From assembly GCA_011523945.1 (NCBI GenBank), contig WTFU01000092.1, positions 1,859 through 65,858 on the forward strand: a DNA stretch of 64,000 nucleotides. The letters are read 5' to 3'. The notes under the pieces were generated by a model. It was not told where the DNA came from. It did not search any database and worked only from the letters and a program-made list of their open reading frames with translations. The position numbers and the translations under genes were made by a program. The DNA comes from Mariniblastus sp. GTDB taxonomy: Bacteria > Planctomycetota > Planctomycetia > Pirellulales > Pirellulaceae. Below are positions 1-8,640 of the stretch, piece after piece (position 1 is the stretch's first letter; the number at the start of each line of letters is the position of its first letter).

Positions 1-4
1 GCGT

Positions 5-2290
5 TTATTGAACGCCCGCAGAGCGATTCCGCTCTTCGATTGCATCGAGAAGATCAGCAAGAATCTGGCGGCTTTCCTTAGGTTCGTCGCTGCTGGCCTG
101 GTAGCGATCGTACTGGAGCTGCACGTCAGCGATCGTAAGCATCGTCCCGGACCGTTTCACCGACTTGGCAAATGCCGCTGCAGCAACTTCGCGCTCCTCC
201 AACGGGAGTGCTGTTTGGCTGGCAAAATCAACCAGAATCCGCTGAGATTCGGGTGTGCCGAGGCTTCCAAGTAACGCACTGGCATCCGCAGCAAATCCGG
301 GAACGTAAAGCAGTTTTGCCAGTTGGTTCTGTTCTTGAGAACTGAGTCGATAGAAGTAATACCGATCCCGATCGCTGGAAATTTTCCCAAGCCATTGCAT
401 CGCAAAAGCTCCATGCCGCCGGCGGTCAAAATTCGTCAGTTTCCATGGTTTGATGCGATCATCGAGTCGCTCAACATGAGTTGCGATCAAATTCGGCTGC
501 AGTGAAAATGGGATTGCAGTGAATAGGGGATCATTTTGAAGTTGGATTGAGATTCGGCGTCCTCGATCCGCATCGCGATAAAGAAGTGCGATTGGTAGCC
601 GCCGGGTGCGCCAATCAGCTCTCAATTGTTGAATGAGATTTCCATAGCTGGGATTGTCCAGCGTGTCGGTTACGACCAAGACTTCGAGGTCGGGATCGGA
701 GGTTGCCGCTTTAAAAAATTCGCGGCTGGAACCGGCAGCGTTGCCATAAAGACCAAGCGAAAGCATGGTCGCTGCGTAATTTTGAGCCAATTCTTCCCGA
801 TTGTGTCCGACTAACCCGGAAGGGCGATTTTCACTCTGTGCTAAAAAGACGGCTAGTTTTACAAGGTAGCTATTACCGGCAAATGCTTTTTGAGGATCAA
901 TCGCCGCAATCGCCTGCATTGCGGCGAACTGAAGGTACCTGTCGCCAAATACAATCGCGTCGATGAGTTCGGCAGGTTGTCCCTGAACTGCTGATAAAGA
1001 GGATTCGTTTCCAATTTTTTCGAGTAACTCGCAACAGGCAATGGCGGCAGGCACGAGGTCGAGTTTCAAGGCTTCCCCGAGAACTGCCTGCGTTTCCTCC
1101 CGGGTAATTCCAAGTGTTTTTAGGATTAGCTCGACGTTGGTTTTTTTACTTGGTCCAGCAAGTCGTTTGGCGGCTTCAAGCTGAGTCAGCAGGTACAATT
1201 CGCGATTTCGCTCCGAGGCAGGATTGATCTCATAAAGATCCGCGGCACGTCGGGCGGCGGTCACCCGCGTCGCGGTGAGATGATCCAATTCGGATGCGGT
1301 CATTTTTTTCTGCTGATTGTCCCAGTACCAGATGGTGACGGAACGGAGAAGAGCGTTGTCAACAGGTCGTTTGCCAGTCAGGAAGGCTTTTGAACGATGG
1401 TAAAGTCGTTCTTCGATGATCGCTGGATCGTACCCAAATTCTGTGCGCTCAAGTGACTGGAGAGCGATTGCTTTAAGTGAATCGGGAACCTTGGGCGAAA
1501 GATAGGCTCGCATCATGACATCGAGTGACTCGGAGGTCCGGTAGTAGCCTAATGCTCGGAGGGCTTCTGCCTGAACCTGGATATCATCTGCTCGTGCGGC
1601 GCCAAGGAGTGGCCCCTGTGCGTGGATTCCCATGCTCTTTAGAGCGCCACGGATGCCAGGGAAATCTGCAACCCGATCTTTTTGTGCAAAGACATCTAAT
1701 AGCTGAGCAACGGCTGGTTCTCCCAGACGTCGAAGTTTTCGGAAAGCTTCTGAGCGAACCGAAATGTCGGGATTGTTGAGTGTTTTGATGAGTCTATCGA
1801 TACGTGCCGGCGAATTGGCTACCGTTTGGGAAGCTTTGAGGACTTTTCGCGCCAGCTCTCGCCCTTCGGGTTGGAGGGCATCATTGGCGTGAATAGCAGC
1901 AAAGAAATCGGCACCGATTTCATCTTGAAGGAGATAGAGTTGTTCGTTGTTTAGATTTAGCTTTGAAATTTGACCGAGGTAGAATCTTGCATCCTCGAAA
2001 AGGCGGATGTCAATCATCAGCTTGGCGGCGTTTGCTAGCTCATCGGAACGTTGGGGATCAGAATCGCGAACGGTACGTAAAATTAACCGTGTGGCTTCGT
2101 CGATTCCCTGATCAACCGGGGTCAGCTCAGGCGGGGACTTTAAATCCTGATCCTGAGCACTCAGCGATGGTTGTAGGTGTGAGGTCAGTCCAACGATTGA
2201 GAGCATCACGATTGCGCAAAGCAGGAGCTTGAGCTCCCAGCGAATGAGGCTTTTTTGTGGGGGTCGTGGTTCCGAAGCTTGCATAGACAT
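5..2290 (-). CDS. Membrane-anchored HEAT-repeat protein
   Basis: Predicted 761-residue envelope protein of unknown function. A hydrophobic segment at about residues 20-40 follows a basic N-terminus and looks like a signal anchor or uncleaved signal peptide. Residues 160-290 hold HEAT-like helical pairs (for example the run starting LIKTLNNPDISVRSEAFRKL), so a protein-binding scaffold is likely. Around residues 530-605 a beta-alpha segment (LEVLVVTDTLDNPSYGNL) has the look of a receiver or flavodoxin-like fold, without a clear phosphorylation site. The gene lies 272 bases downstream of argH on the same strand. ATG codons at 2290 and 2284 are both possible starts. No enzyme motif is visible. 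HEAT proteins of this sort are common in planctomycetes, and the domain assignments are from pattern only. Confidence 0.75.
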   Translation of the reverse strand: MSMQASEPRPPQKSLIRWELKLLLCAIVMLSIVGLTSHLQPSLSAQDQDLKSPPELTPVDQGIDEATRLILRTVRDSDPQRSDELANAAKLMIDIRLFEDARFYLGQISKLNLNNEQLYLLQDEIGADFFAAIHANDALQPEGRELARKVLKASQTVANSPARIDRLIKTLNNPDISVRSEAFRKLRRLGEPAVAQLLDVFAQKDRVADFPGIRGALKSMGIHAQGPLLGAARADDIQVQAEALRALGYYRTSESLDVMMRAYLSPKVPDSLKAIALQSLERTEFGYDPAIIEERLYHRSKAFLTGKRPVDNALLRSVTIWYWDNQQKKMTASELDHLTATRVTAARRAADLYEINPASERNRELYLLTQLEAAKRLAGPSKKTNVELILKTLGITREETQAVLGEALKLDLVPAAIACCELLEKIGNESSLSAVQGQPAELIDAIVFGDRYLQFAAMQAIAAIDPQKAFAGNSYLVKLAVFLAQSENRPSGLVGHNREELAQNYAATMLSLGLYGNAAGSSREFFKAATSDPDLEVLVVTDTLDNPSYGNLIQQLRADWRTRRLPIALLYRDADRGRRISIQLQNDPLFTAIPFSLQPNLIATHVERLDDRIKPWKLTNFDRRRHGAFAMQWLGKISSDRDRYYFYRLSSQEQNQLAKLLYVPGFAADASALLGSLGTPESQRILVDFASQTALPLEEREVAAAAFAKSVKRSGTMLTIADVQLQYDRYQASSDEPKESRQILADLLDAIEERNRSAGVQ

Positions 2291-2562
2291 GACCGGAGTT
2301 CAATCGTCCTTTTGACACCCACTTCAACAGGCTTAGATCAATTCTAACGATTGTATTTTGCGGAAGAGATGAGCCAGATCGACTTGAAAGTTTTAGAGGG
2401 ATTAAACGGGTTAGGGAATTTATGTATCTACTGAGACTGGCGTTCTCATTTGTTCCCCAATTTTGCTCAAACAGCCATGGAAACAGAACGAGTCCGCAAC
2501 GACCCTCACTAAACTACCTTCAATAACGGCCAATCACCAATGAAATTTGGTTAAATTTACCG

Positions 2563-3948
2563 TTAAGAACTGAGGTTTAAACGGTTTTTCCACATTGAGA
2601 TTTGTTCAGAGACAAAGCGAGGGCCGGTAGAGCCGACGCTCTCGAATGCTTCGATCGCATTTTTCACGCCGAGAACTCCGTAAACGGAACCATCGAGGGT
2701 TGGATCGGCAGCCTGAAAGTCTTCCAGAGGGAGCTCAGCCAGTGTGACCGATTTTTCAGTTGCCAAACGCACCAGTTCACCAATCATGTGGTGTGCTTTT
2801 CGTTGTGGAATACCTCGTTTAATGAGGTATTCCATCAGCGTTGTGGCGTCGAGGAACCCTCGCTCCAGTCGTGAATTGATGGAATCGCGTTTCATTTTTG
2901 CGCCCTCGACGAGCGGCGCAGCTAATTCAAGGCAGGCGGTAACCGTATCAAACGCATCAAAAAGTGGAGGCTTATCCTCTTGAAGATCGCGGTTGTAGGC
3001 GAGGGGAAGCCCTTTGGAAAGCACCAGCAAAGTCTGAAGGCTACCGATCACTCGTGCGGTTTTACCTCGGGTTAATTCCAAAACGTCCGGATTAATCTTC
3101 TGCGGCATAATGGAAGATCCGGTGCAAAACGCATGTGGCAATTCGATGAAATCGAATTCGGAAGTCGCCCACAAAATCCATTCCTCGGCCCAGGTGCTGA
3201 GGTGAACTGAAATGGTAGTCAGGCAGAAGAGCGACTCCATTACAAAGTCACGGTCGCTCGACGAGTCGATGCTATTGGCGACTAATCCATCAAAATCGAG
3301 TCGTTTTGCGGTGTTTGCTCGGTCGATGGGGAGTGTCGTTCCCGCCAACGCGGCTGTTCCGAGGCTACATAAATTGACACGTTTCCGGCAATCCGCCAAC
3401 CGCTCTCGATCGCGTTGGAATTTTTCACAATACGCGAGCCAGACGTGTGGCAGCAAAACAGGCTGGGCTCGCTGAAGGTGTGTATACGCGGGAACAACAA
3501 CATCGAAATCGCCCTGACATCGATTCACAAATGCGATTTGCAGGCCTTTTAAAAGCTCATCTACGCGATCAATGGATTCTCGAACCCACAAACGTAGGTC
3601 GGTTGAAACCTGGTCGTTTCGGCTTCGACCAGTGTGCAGTTTTCGTCCAGTATCGCCAATTCGGTCAATCAGAGCCTGTTCGATATTCATGTGAATATCT
3701 TCGAGTTCTTCACGGATTACGAAAGTTCCGCTTTCTAGTTCATGCAGGATCTCGTTGAGACCGGTCTCAATCTCTTCGCATTCTTCCGAGGTCAGAATTC
3801 CTTGATCGGTCAGCATTTTTGCGTGGGCGATACTTCCCGTGATATCGTGGCGGAAGAGTCTTTGGTCAAAGCTGATGCTCTCGGTAAATCGTTCCACCCG
3901 TTTGTCCACGGCTGAATCAAATGCTCCGCTGCGGCTGGGACTGGACAA
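2563..3948 (-). CDS. argH: Argininosuccinate lyase
   Basis: Splits argininosuccinate into arginine and fumarate, the last step of arginine synthesis, in the cytoplasm. The fumarase/aspartase superfamily signature [13 protein letters not shown] is present, together with HTGRSRNDQ and the TxxQRAQP-type region typical of ArgH. I place the start at a TTG codon (3948) rather than the upstream in-frame ATG at 4020. TTG is preceded by GAGGTG five bases away and gives 461 residues, the usual family length, beginning near [11 protein letters not shown]. The extra 24 residues from the ATG look unlike ArgH. The gene follows the export operon and no arginine genes are adjacent. Assignment is firm; the start is inferred. 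Confidence 0.95.
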   Translation of the reverse strand: MSSPSRSGAFDSAVDKRVERFTESISFDQRLFRHDITGSIAHAKMLTDQGILTSEECEEIETGLNEILHELESGTFVIREELEDIHMNIEQALIDRIGDTGRKLHTGRSRNDQVSTDLRLWVRESIDRVDELLKGLQIAFVNRCQGDFDVVVPAYTHLQRAQPVLLPHVWLAYCEKFQRDRERLADCRKRVNLCSLGTAALAGTTLPIDRANTAKRLDFDGLVANSIDSSSDRDFVMESLFCLTTISVHLSTWAEEWILWATSEFDFIELPHAFCTGSSIMPQKINPDVLELTRGKTARVIGSLQTLLVLSKGLPLAYNRDLQEDKPPLFDAFDTVTACLELAAPLVEGAKMKRDSINSRLERGFLDATTLMEYLIKRGIPQRKAHHMIGELVRLATEKSVTLAELPLEDFQAADPTLDGSVYGVLGVKNAIEAFESVGSTGPRFVSEQISMWKNRLNLSS

Positions 3949-3959
3949 GATACACCTCG
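3943..3959 (-). promoter_or_regulatory. argH: Ribosome binding site deciding the argH TTG start
   Basis: Reading on the minus strand, GAGGTG sits five bases before TTG at 3948. The ATG at 4020 has no comparable site and would add a non-conserved extension. Confidence 0.5.
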
Positions 3960-4187
3960 TTGAAATGGCGTGGTTGGCGGTTGGCCAATTGGTACTGGGA
4001 ATTTCGGATACGCATAACATTAGTTATGCCAGAAAAATTGCTGGGCGAAAACCGTCCCATCGCGTTCGACAGTTAAAAGCAGTAAGAAACTCGCCCAAAC
4101 GGATGCACGTCCCAACCCCGCGGAATCCCTAAATCCTAGAAGCATCGCGGACGAATAGGATCACAGTGAAATAACTGAATTTCGTTT

Positions 4188-5528
4188 TTATTCGTGGCGG
4201 AGCGCTTCAATCGGATCAAGTTGGGCTGCCCGGACGGCAGGGTACAAACCGAAGAATACACCCACGACGACTGAGATGCCAAAGGCAACTGGAATAGAAA
4301 TCGGAACAATGGTTGGGCGCATCACCCTGGCTACTTCAGGGAGCCCTGCGTAGAGTTGCGGCGCAAAGTACTCCAATCCCAATCGAGAGATATCGACAAC
4401 GACGGGACAGAGTAAACCCATGAGAATGCCCGTTATCCCTCCGACAATCGAAAGTGTGATTGTTTCTACTAGAAATTGAAGAACGATGTCCTTTTGCTTA
4501 CCTCCGAGTGCCCTGCGAATTCCGATTTCCCGGGTTCGCTCGGTCACCGTCGCGAGCATGATGTTCATAATTCCAATACCACCAACGATTAGCGAGATTG
4601 CAGCAATGAGCCCCATGAACATCATGAACATTAAACGTGTTGTTTTGGCCTGCTCCAGAAGTTCGTAGGGAACCACAACGGAAATGTCTTGACGGTCCGG
4701 ATCATTTTGTCGCAGCGTGGCCTCGACTAATTTTGCAGTTTTCGGAACATCATCTGCGTTGTTGACTTGAACGGTGATTTGGGACAGCTCGAAAAGCTGG
4801 CTTGAAAAGGAGCCACCGGCCCGTTTGGTTTCCTGGTCGGTCATTCTCACCCGCATCGTCGTAACTGGAATGTAGATGTCCAGGGAAAAATCTTGAGCGG
4901 CAAGCGATCCACCAATTGCGGCGGTTGCATTTCGATGTTTCAGTACCCCGACAATTTTGAAGTACTCTTTCTTTTCCGGAAGGTAGATTTGTTTGTTTAG
5001 CGGGTCTTCAGACGGGAATAGTCTATCGGCGAGTCTGGCGGCGATCACACACACGGGGCGATTGAGTTCGACTTCTCTTGTGGTTAGGAAATGGCCACGT
5101 TCAACTTCTAACCGCGTAACCTCGGCATAATCGGAGGTGCAACCGACCAGCCTGCCGTCAATTGGTTTCACGTTAGGGTTGCCTGTATACGCAAATTTCT
5201 GCGTTAGCTCCCGAATGGGTAGAACTCGCTTCACCGTTTGGATTGTGTTACCAATAAGTTTGCATTCGTTCCGTGTAACACCAAAGGCATTGATCTGCCG
5301 AAAGTTACCACCGCTCTCATCCGGCGGCTTAATGCTTCTAACGATAATATTCTCGGCACCGAGGTCTTCAATTTGACGCTGAGCCTCTCTACTAATTCCT
5401 TCACCAATCGCCAGTAACCATATGACACTGGCCACGCCAATAAAAATACCGAGTACCGTTAATAACGACCTCATTGGGTGCAACAAGAGACTTTTGGTGC
5501 CTAGTTTGACTGTTCGAAAGTAAAGCAT
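4188..5528 (-). CDS. ABC transporter permease, MacB/FtsX type
   Basis: Inner-membrane permease of a MacB-like transporter, 446 residues. One N-terminal membrane segment (about 17-42) is followed by a periplasmic MacB-type core domain (about 45-290) and three C-terminal membrane segments of the FtsX fold. The conserved ERTREIGIRRALGGK motif precedes the penultimate helix, and the protein ends PIEALRHE as in the family. It is last in a four-gene operon of TolC, HlyD adaptor, ATPase and this permease, 57 bases after the ATPase. MacB-type permeases do not carry substrate across the inner membrane. They drive export from the periplasm or outer leaflet through the adaptor and TolC. The substrate (lipid, peptide or antibiotic) cannot be told. 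Confidence 0.92.
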   Translation of the reverse strand: MLYFRTVKLGTKSLLLHPMRSLLTVLGIFIGVASVIWLLAIGEGISREAQRQIEDLGAENIIVRSIKPPDESGGNFRQINAFGVTRNECKLIGNTIQTVKRVLPIRELTQKFAYTGNPNVKPIDGRLVGCTSDYAEVTRLEVERGHFLTTREVELNRPVCVIAARLADRLFPSEDPLNKQIYLPEKKEYFKIVGVLKHRNATAAIGGSLAAQDFSLDIYIPVTTMRVRMTDQETKRAGGSFSSQLFELSQITVQVNNADDVPKTAKLVEATLRQNDPDRQDISVVVPYELLEQAKTTRLMFMMFMGLIAAISLIVGGIGIMNIMLATVTERTREIGIRRALGGKQKDIVLQFLVETITLSIVGGITGILMGLLCPVVVDISRLGLEYFAPQLYAGLPEVARVMRPTIVPISIPVAFGISVVVGVFFGLYPAVRAAQLDPIEALRHE

Positions 5529-5585
5529 GACATAGGTCGCTTGTTTTGTATGGTAAGCACGGATTTAGCTTGCGTCGGTTTATAA

Positions 5586-6362
5586 TTACTCGGCACCACG
5601 TGAGGCCACGTCGGCATTGTGAGCAATTTCCTGAATTTGTTCGGGTGTGAAAATTTTTCGGTTTTTGACCGCTTCGTCGATCTGGATTTCACCGTCACGC
5701 AAGCGAATAACCCGCTTTGCGTGTTCGGCCACCTCGTCTTCATGGGTCACCATGATGATGGTTTTGCCTTCATCGTTAAGGCGTTGAAAGAGGGCGAGGA
5801 TTTCTTCGGTTGTCACGGAATCAAGGTTTCCAGTTGCCTCATCGGCTAGAATAAAATACGGATCATTGACCAATGAACGGGCGATCGCAACACGTTGCTG
5901 CTGACCTCCGGAAAGTTGGGTGGGACGGTGATCGAGACGTTCCCCAAGTCCAACCATTTTGGCGAGTTCGATACTTCGTTTGCGGGACTTTGCATTTAGA
6001 TTGCCCATGTAATACAGGGGAACTTCAATGTTCTCGACGACACTTAGTTGCGCGATCAGGTTGTATGACTGGAAAACAAAGCCGATCCGCGACGCACGAA
6101 TTGTGGAAAGTTCGTCGTCAGTCATTTGAGCGACATCGTCGTCACCAAGTAGAAACGAGCCGTGTGTTGGTTGGTCGAGGCAACCGAGAAGATTCAACAG
6201 GGTACTTTTACCGGATCCCGACGGCCCCATGATGGCAACGTAATCCCCTTCGGGAACGTCAAACGAAACCCCCCGCAGAGCGCGGACTGTTTCGCTTTTT
6301 AAGACATAATGTTTTTGAAGGTCGCGAATAACCGCGGCCATTCTGGTGGAGGTTTGGCTCAC
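5586..6362 (-). CDS. ABC transporter ATP-binding protein, MacB/LolD type
   Basis: Cytoplasmic ATPase (258 residues) that powers the adjacent FtsX-type permease. Walker A GPSGSGKSTLL (about 46-56), Q-loop FQSYNLIAQLS, signature LSGGQQQRVAIARSL, Walker B FILADEATGNLDS and the switch histidine in VTHEDEVAEHA are all intact. The start is a GTG at 6362 whose codon overlaps the adaptor stop (GTGA). It is preceded by GGAGGT five bases upstream, while the next ATG (6341) has no ribosome site. Translation is therefore probably coupled to the adaptor gene. The C-terminus runs about 30 residues past the usual LolD/MacB ATPase end. Confidence 0.95.
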   Translation of the reverse strand: MSQTSTRMAAVIRDLQKHYVLKSETVRALRGVSFDVPEGDYVAIMGPSGSGKSTLLNLLGCLDQPTHGSFLLGDDDVAQMTDDELSTIRASRIGFVFQSYNLIAQLSVVENIEVPLYYMGNLNAKSRKRSIELAKMVGLGERLDHRPTQLSGGQQQRVAIARSLVNDPYFILADEATGNLDSVTTEEILALFQRLNDEGKTIIMVTHEDEVAEHAKRVIRLRDGEIQIDEAVKNRKIFTPEQIQEIAHNADVASRGAE

Positions 6363-8215
6363 TGGCGACCTCCACCACCACCAAATCCGCCTCCGCCACT
6401 TTCTCTCATTCGTTTCATCGCTTGAATTGAGGTGTCGAGCTCAGATTCACTCAAGTAGCTGTCGCCGTCGGTATCAGCTCTGTCAAAGAAAAACGTAAAG
6501 GGTGAGCCAGCTTCGTCTTTCGTTAGCTTGCCGTCTCCATCGGTATCTTTTTGTTTGATCAACTCGGCTCCACTGCTTGGAGTCGTAAATCCACCTGCAC
6601 CGCCGCCTCGTTTTCCGCTGCCGGCGCGTTTCCCTCCGGATTTACCACCTCCTTTTTTTGCTCCGGCAGCCTTCGCCGCTTTCTCGGCCTTTTTTGAGGC
6701 AACTTCAGAAGCGACAGATTCCGGAAGCTCAATTTTCGTTTCCAGTTCGAATTCCGGCAATTCCATATATTCCTTAAAAGCGCCTGGATTCATGACTAGC
6801 TCAGTCCCCGCTTCGACTCCCGAGGTGAAATAAACCACCTGTGAATTGTCACCGCCAACTTCGACTTCAAGGGTTTTCCATTCTTCCCCAGCCTTGGCGA
6901 GGCAGAATTGTCTGTCTTGAACCGAATAAACGCATTGAATTGGAGCCGTGAGCACTTCTGGTTCGTACTGAACCTGAATGGTTACCGAGGCATTCATCCC
7001 CGGTTTTAGGGCTGGTGGAGGGTCGAGAATCTTGACCATCACGGCGTACTTACGAATGCTGCTGCTCATCCAGCCGCTTGATTCTGCGTACTGATTGACT
7101 TTGGTGACGACCCCTTTGAGTGAGGCATTACTACTGTTTAGCGCATCGACTTTGATGGTCGCAGCCATTCCCTCTTCGATTTGGGTAATGCTCTGTTCAT
7201 TGATTAGCGCCTTGACTTCCATTTTTTCGGGGTTGGGAAGTCGGATCAGAACTTGGTTTTGACGAACGGAGGTTCCCTCTTCCAGTATCCAGTCGTTTCC
7301 ACCACGAGAAGACTCTTTTGCAAAAACCACTTGCCCGGTTACACCTTCGGGAACTCGGATGTTGCACTTATCAATCATGTCTTTGATCTCTGCCAGTTTT
7401 TCAATCTCGACGGCAAGTGCTTTTTTCTCGCTGTCGAGTTTAACCGTTGCAGCATTGATATCCGCGTCAAGCTTGATCTTTTCTTTCTCAGCGGAGATCT
7501 CCGTCAGTACACGAAGTTTTTCTTCCGCTAGTTTCTTGTTTAGCTCACCCTGAGCAACTAAATTTTTAGCTTCCGTAATGGTGGTCTCTGATTTTGTTAA
7601 TTGATTCTGCGTCGCATATCCCTTTGCCATCAGCTTTTTATTATGGAAGTGTAGGTCTAGCGCTTCTTGAAGGTCGATGTTAGCGCTGATGATGTCATTC
7701 TGGGCTTTGTTTATTTCATTCTCAATTTTCATTTGTTCCTGTTTGAGAGTACCCTCGATGTATTCTTTTTTTGTCGCTTTTGCCGTTTCAAGATTCGACT
7801 CGGCCTGAATGACTCCCGTTTCGGCATTCGCCAGGGAAATGTTCTGCTGTTCTAGCTCTTTCTCGAACGAGGTCGAATCGAGCTGGACAAGAAAGTCTCC
7901 CCCCTTAACACGAGATCCTTCCGGTACGACTGTCAGAACAGATAATGATCCGTTTCTAGCACGAGCCTCGCAGCGGATTTCTACATTCTCGCTACTTTGC
8001 GCTTCACCCTGATCGATGACTTGGGAAACAAACTCCCCCAATTCAACTTGTGATAGGATCGGATCAATTTCTTTCGGGCCTCTGTTTTGGTTGATATAGA
8101 AATAGGCCCCAACCATCACCAGGGTAATCGCAACGAATCCAAAGATGATAAAAGGTGCCGCAGCACCCTTTCTCGAAGAGCGGCCGGAAGATCGACTGAT
8201 GTCGGTTTTGGACAT
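6359..8215 (-). CDS. HlyD/MacA-family adaptor with C-terminal EF-hands
   Basis: Periplasmic adaptor of the tripartite exporter, 618 residues, which is long for the family. A single N-terminal membrane anchor (about 21-41) leads to a biotinyl-lipoyl-like half-motif, a long alpha-helical coiled-coil hairpin (about 115-290), then beta-barrel and membrane-proximal domains (about 300-480). Beyond the family core there is a Lys/Ala/Gly-rich linker (about 500-545) and two canonical EF-hand loops, DTDGDGKLTKDE (557-568) and DTDGDSYLSESE (581-592), with all calcium ligands in place, then a Gly-rich tail. The gene overlaps the ATPase gene by four bases and lies 425 bases after the TolC gene. Calcium control of assembly is inference. 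EF-hand additions are frequent in planctomycetes but unusual on a MacA-type adaptor. Confidence 0.92.
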   Translation of the reverse strand: MSKTDISRSSGRSSRKGAAAPFIIFGFVAITLVMVGAYFYINQNRGPKEIDPILSQVELGEFVSQVIDQGEAQSSENVEIRCEARARNGSLSVLTVVPEGSRVKGGDFLVQLDSTSFEKELEQQNISLANAETGVIQAESNLETAKATKKEYIEGTLKQEQMKIENEINKAQNDIISANIDLQEALDLHFHNKKLMAKGYATQNQLTKSETTITEAKNLVAQGELNKKLAEEKLRVLTEISAEKEKIKLDADINAATVKLDSEKKALAVEIEKLAEIKDMIDKCNIRVPEGVTGQVVFAKESSRGGNDWILEEGTSVRQNQVLIRLPNPEKMEVKALINEQSITQIEEGMAATIKVDALNSSNASLKGVVTKVNQYAESSGWMSSSIRKYAVMVKILDPPPALKPGMNASVTIQVQYEPEVLTAPIQCVYSVQDRQFCLAKAGEEWKTLEVEVGGDNSQVVYFTSGVEAGTELVMNPGAFKEYMELPEFELETKIELPESVASEVASKKAEKAAKAAGAKKGGGKSGGKRAGSGKRGGGAGGFTTPSSGAELIKQKDTDGDGKLTKDEAGSPFTFFFDRADTDGDSYLSESELDTSIQAMKRMRESGGGGFGGGGGRQ

Positions 8216-8640
8216 TCTCTATTTCCTGAATAAAAAGTGGATCGTCATCCGAATAAACTTGTTTAGTTTGATTGCGTGGAGAAAAGACGCAATCTTAGTC
8301 AAACGGCTTGTTCGAACGAAACAAAAAATCGGGCTATACGATCGCGCTGTCGGTAAATCTGGGTTGGACGACAGCGGTCGGGGAATTATGCGCCGGTGAG
8401 GGCGAACCGACAATCCGTCAAGCAATTCACTGACTTAAATGCTGACCGGACTCAAATTTATTTTGAGGATGGTCACGATTCCCTCTCCTTGCCTATTTAA
8501 CCGTCTCATCGGACCTAAGTTCCTGCGATTTTCAGGCTTTTGGCTCCAAAACGATATTTTGGCGAGCAATCAGAGGCTTCCCTGCCTATTCCTATTGGTT
8601 GCGCCGGTTTTGCCTTCCATAATTAGCAAAAAGAGGGCGT
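8216..8640. other. Intergenic region inside the export operon
   Basis: These 425 bases separate the TolC and adaptor genes, both on the minus strand. A weak minus-strand reading frame (8219-8425) is basic, has no recognisable features and is probably not a gene. I see no terminator hairpin. The gap may hold a second promoter for the adaptor-ATPase-permease part. Confidence 0.3.

Noticed and set aside
3949..4020. Upstream ATG start for argH
   Set aside because: The extra 24 residues do not look like ArgH, while TTG at 3948 has a good ribosome site and gives normal length.
8219..8425. Minus-strand frame between TolC and adaptor genes
   Set aside because: No signal peptide, domain or good ribosome site; composition not protein-like.
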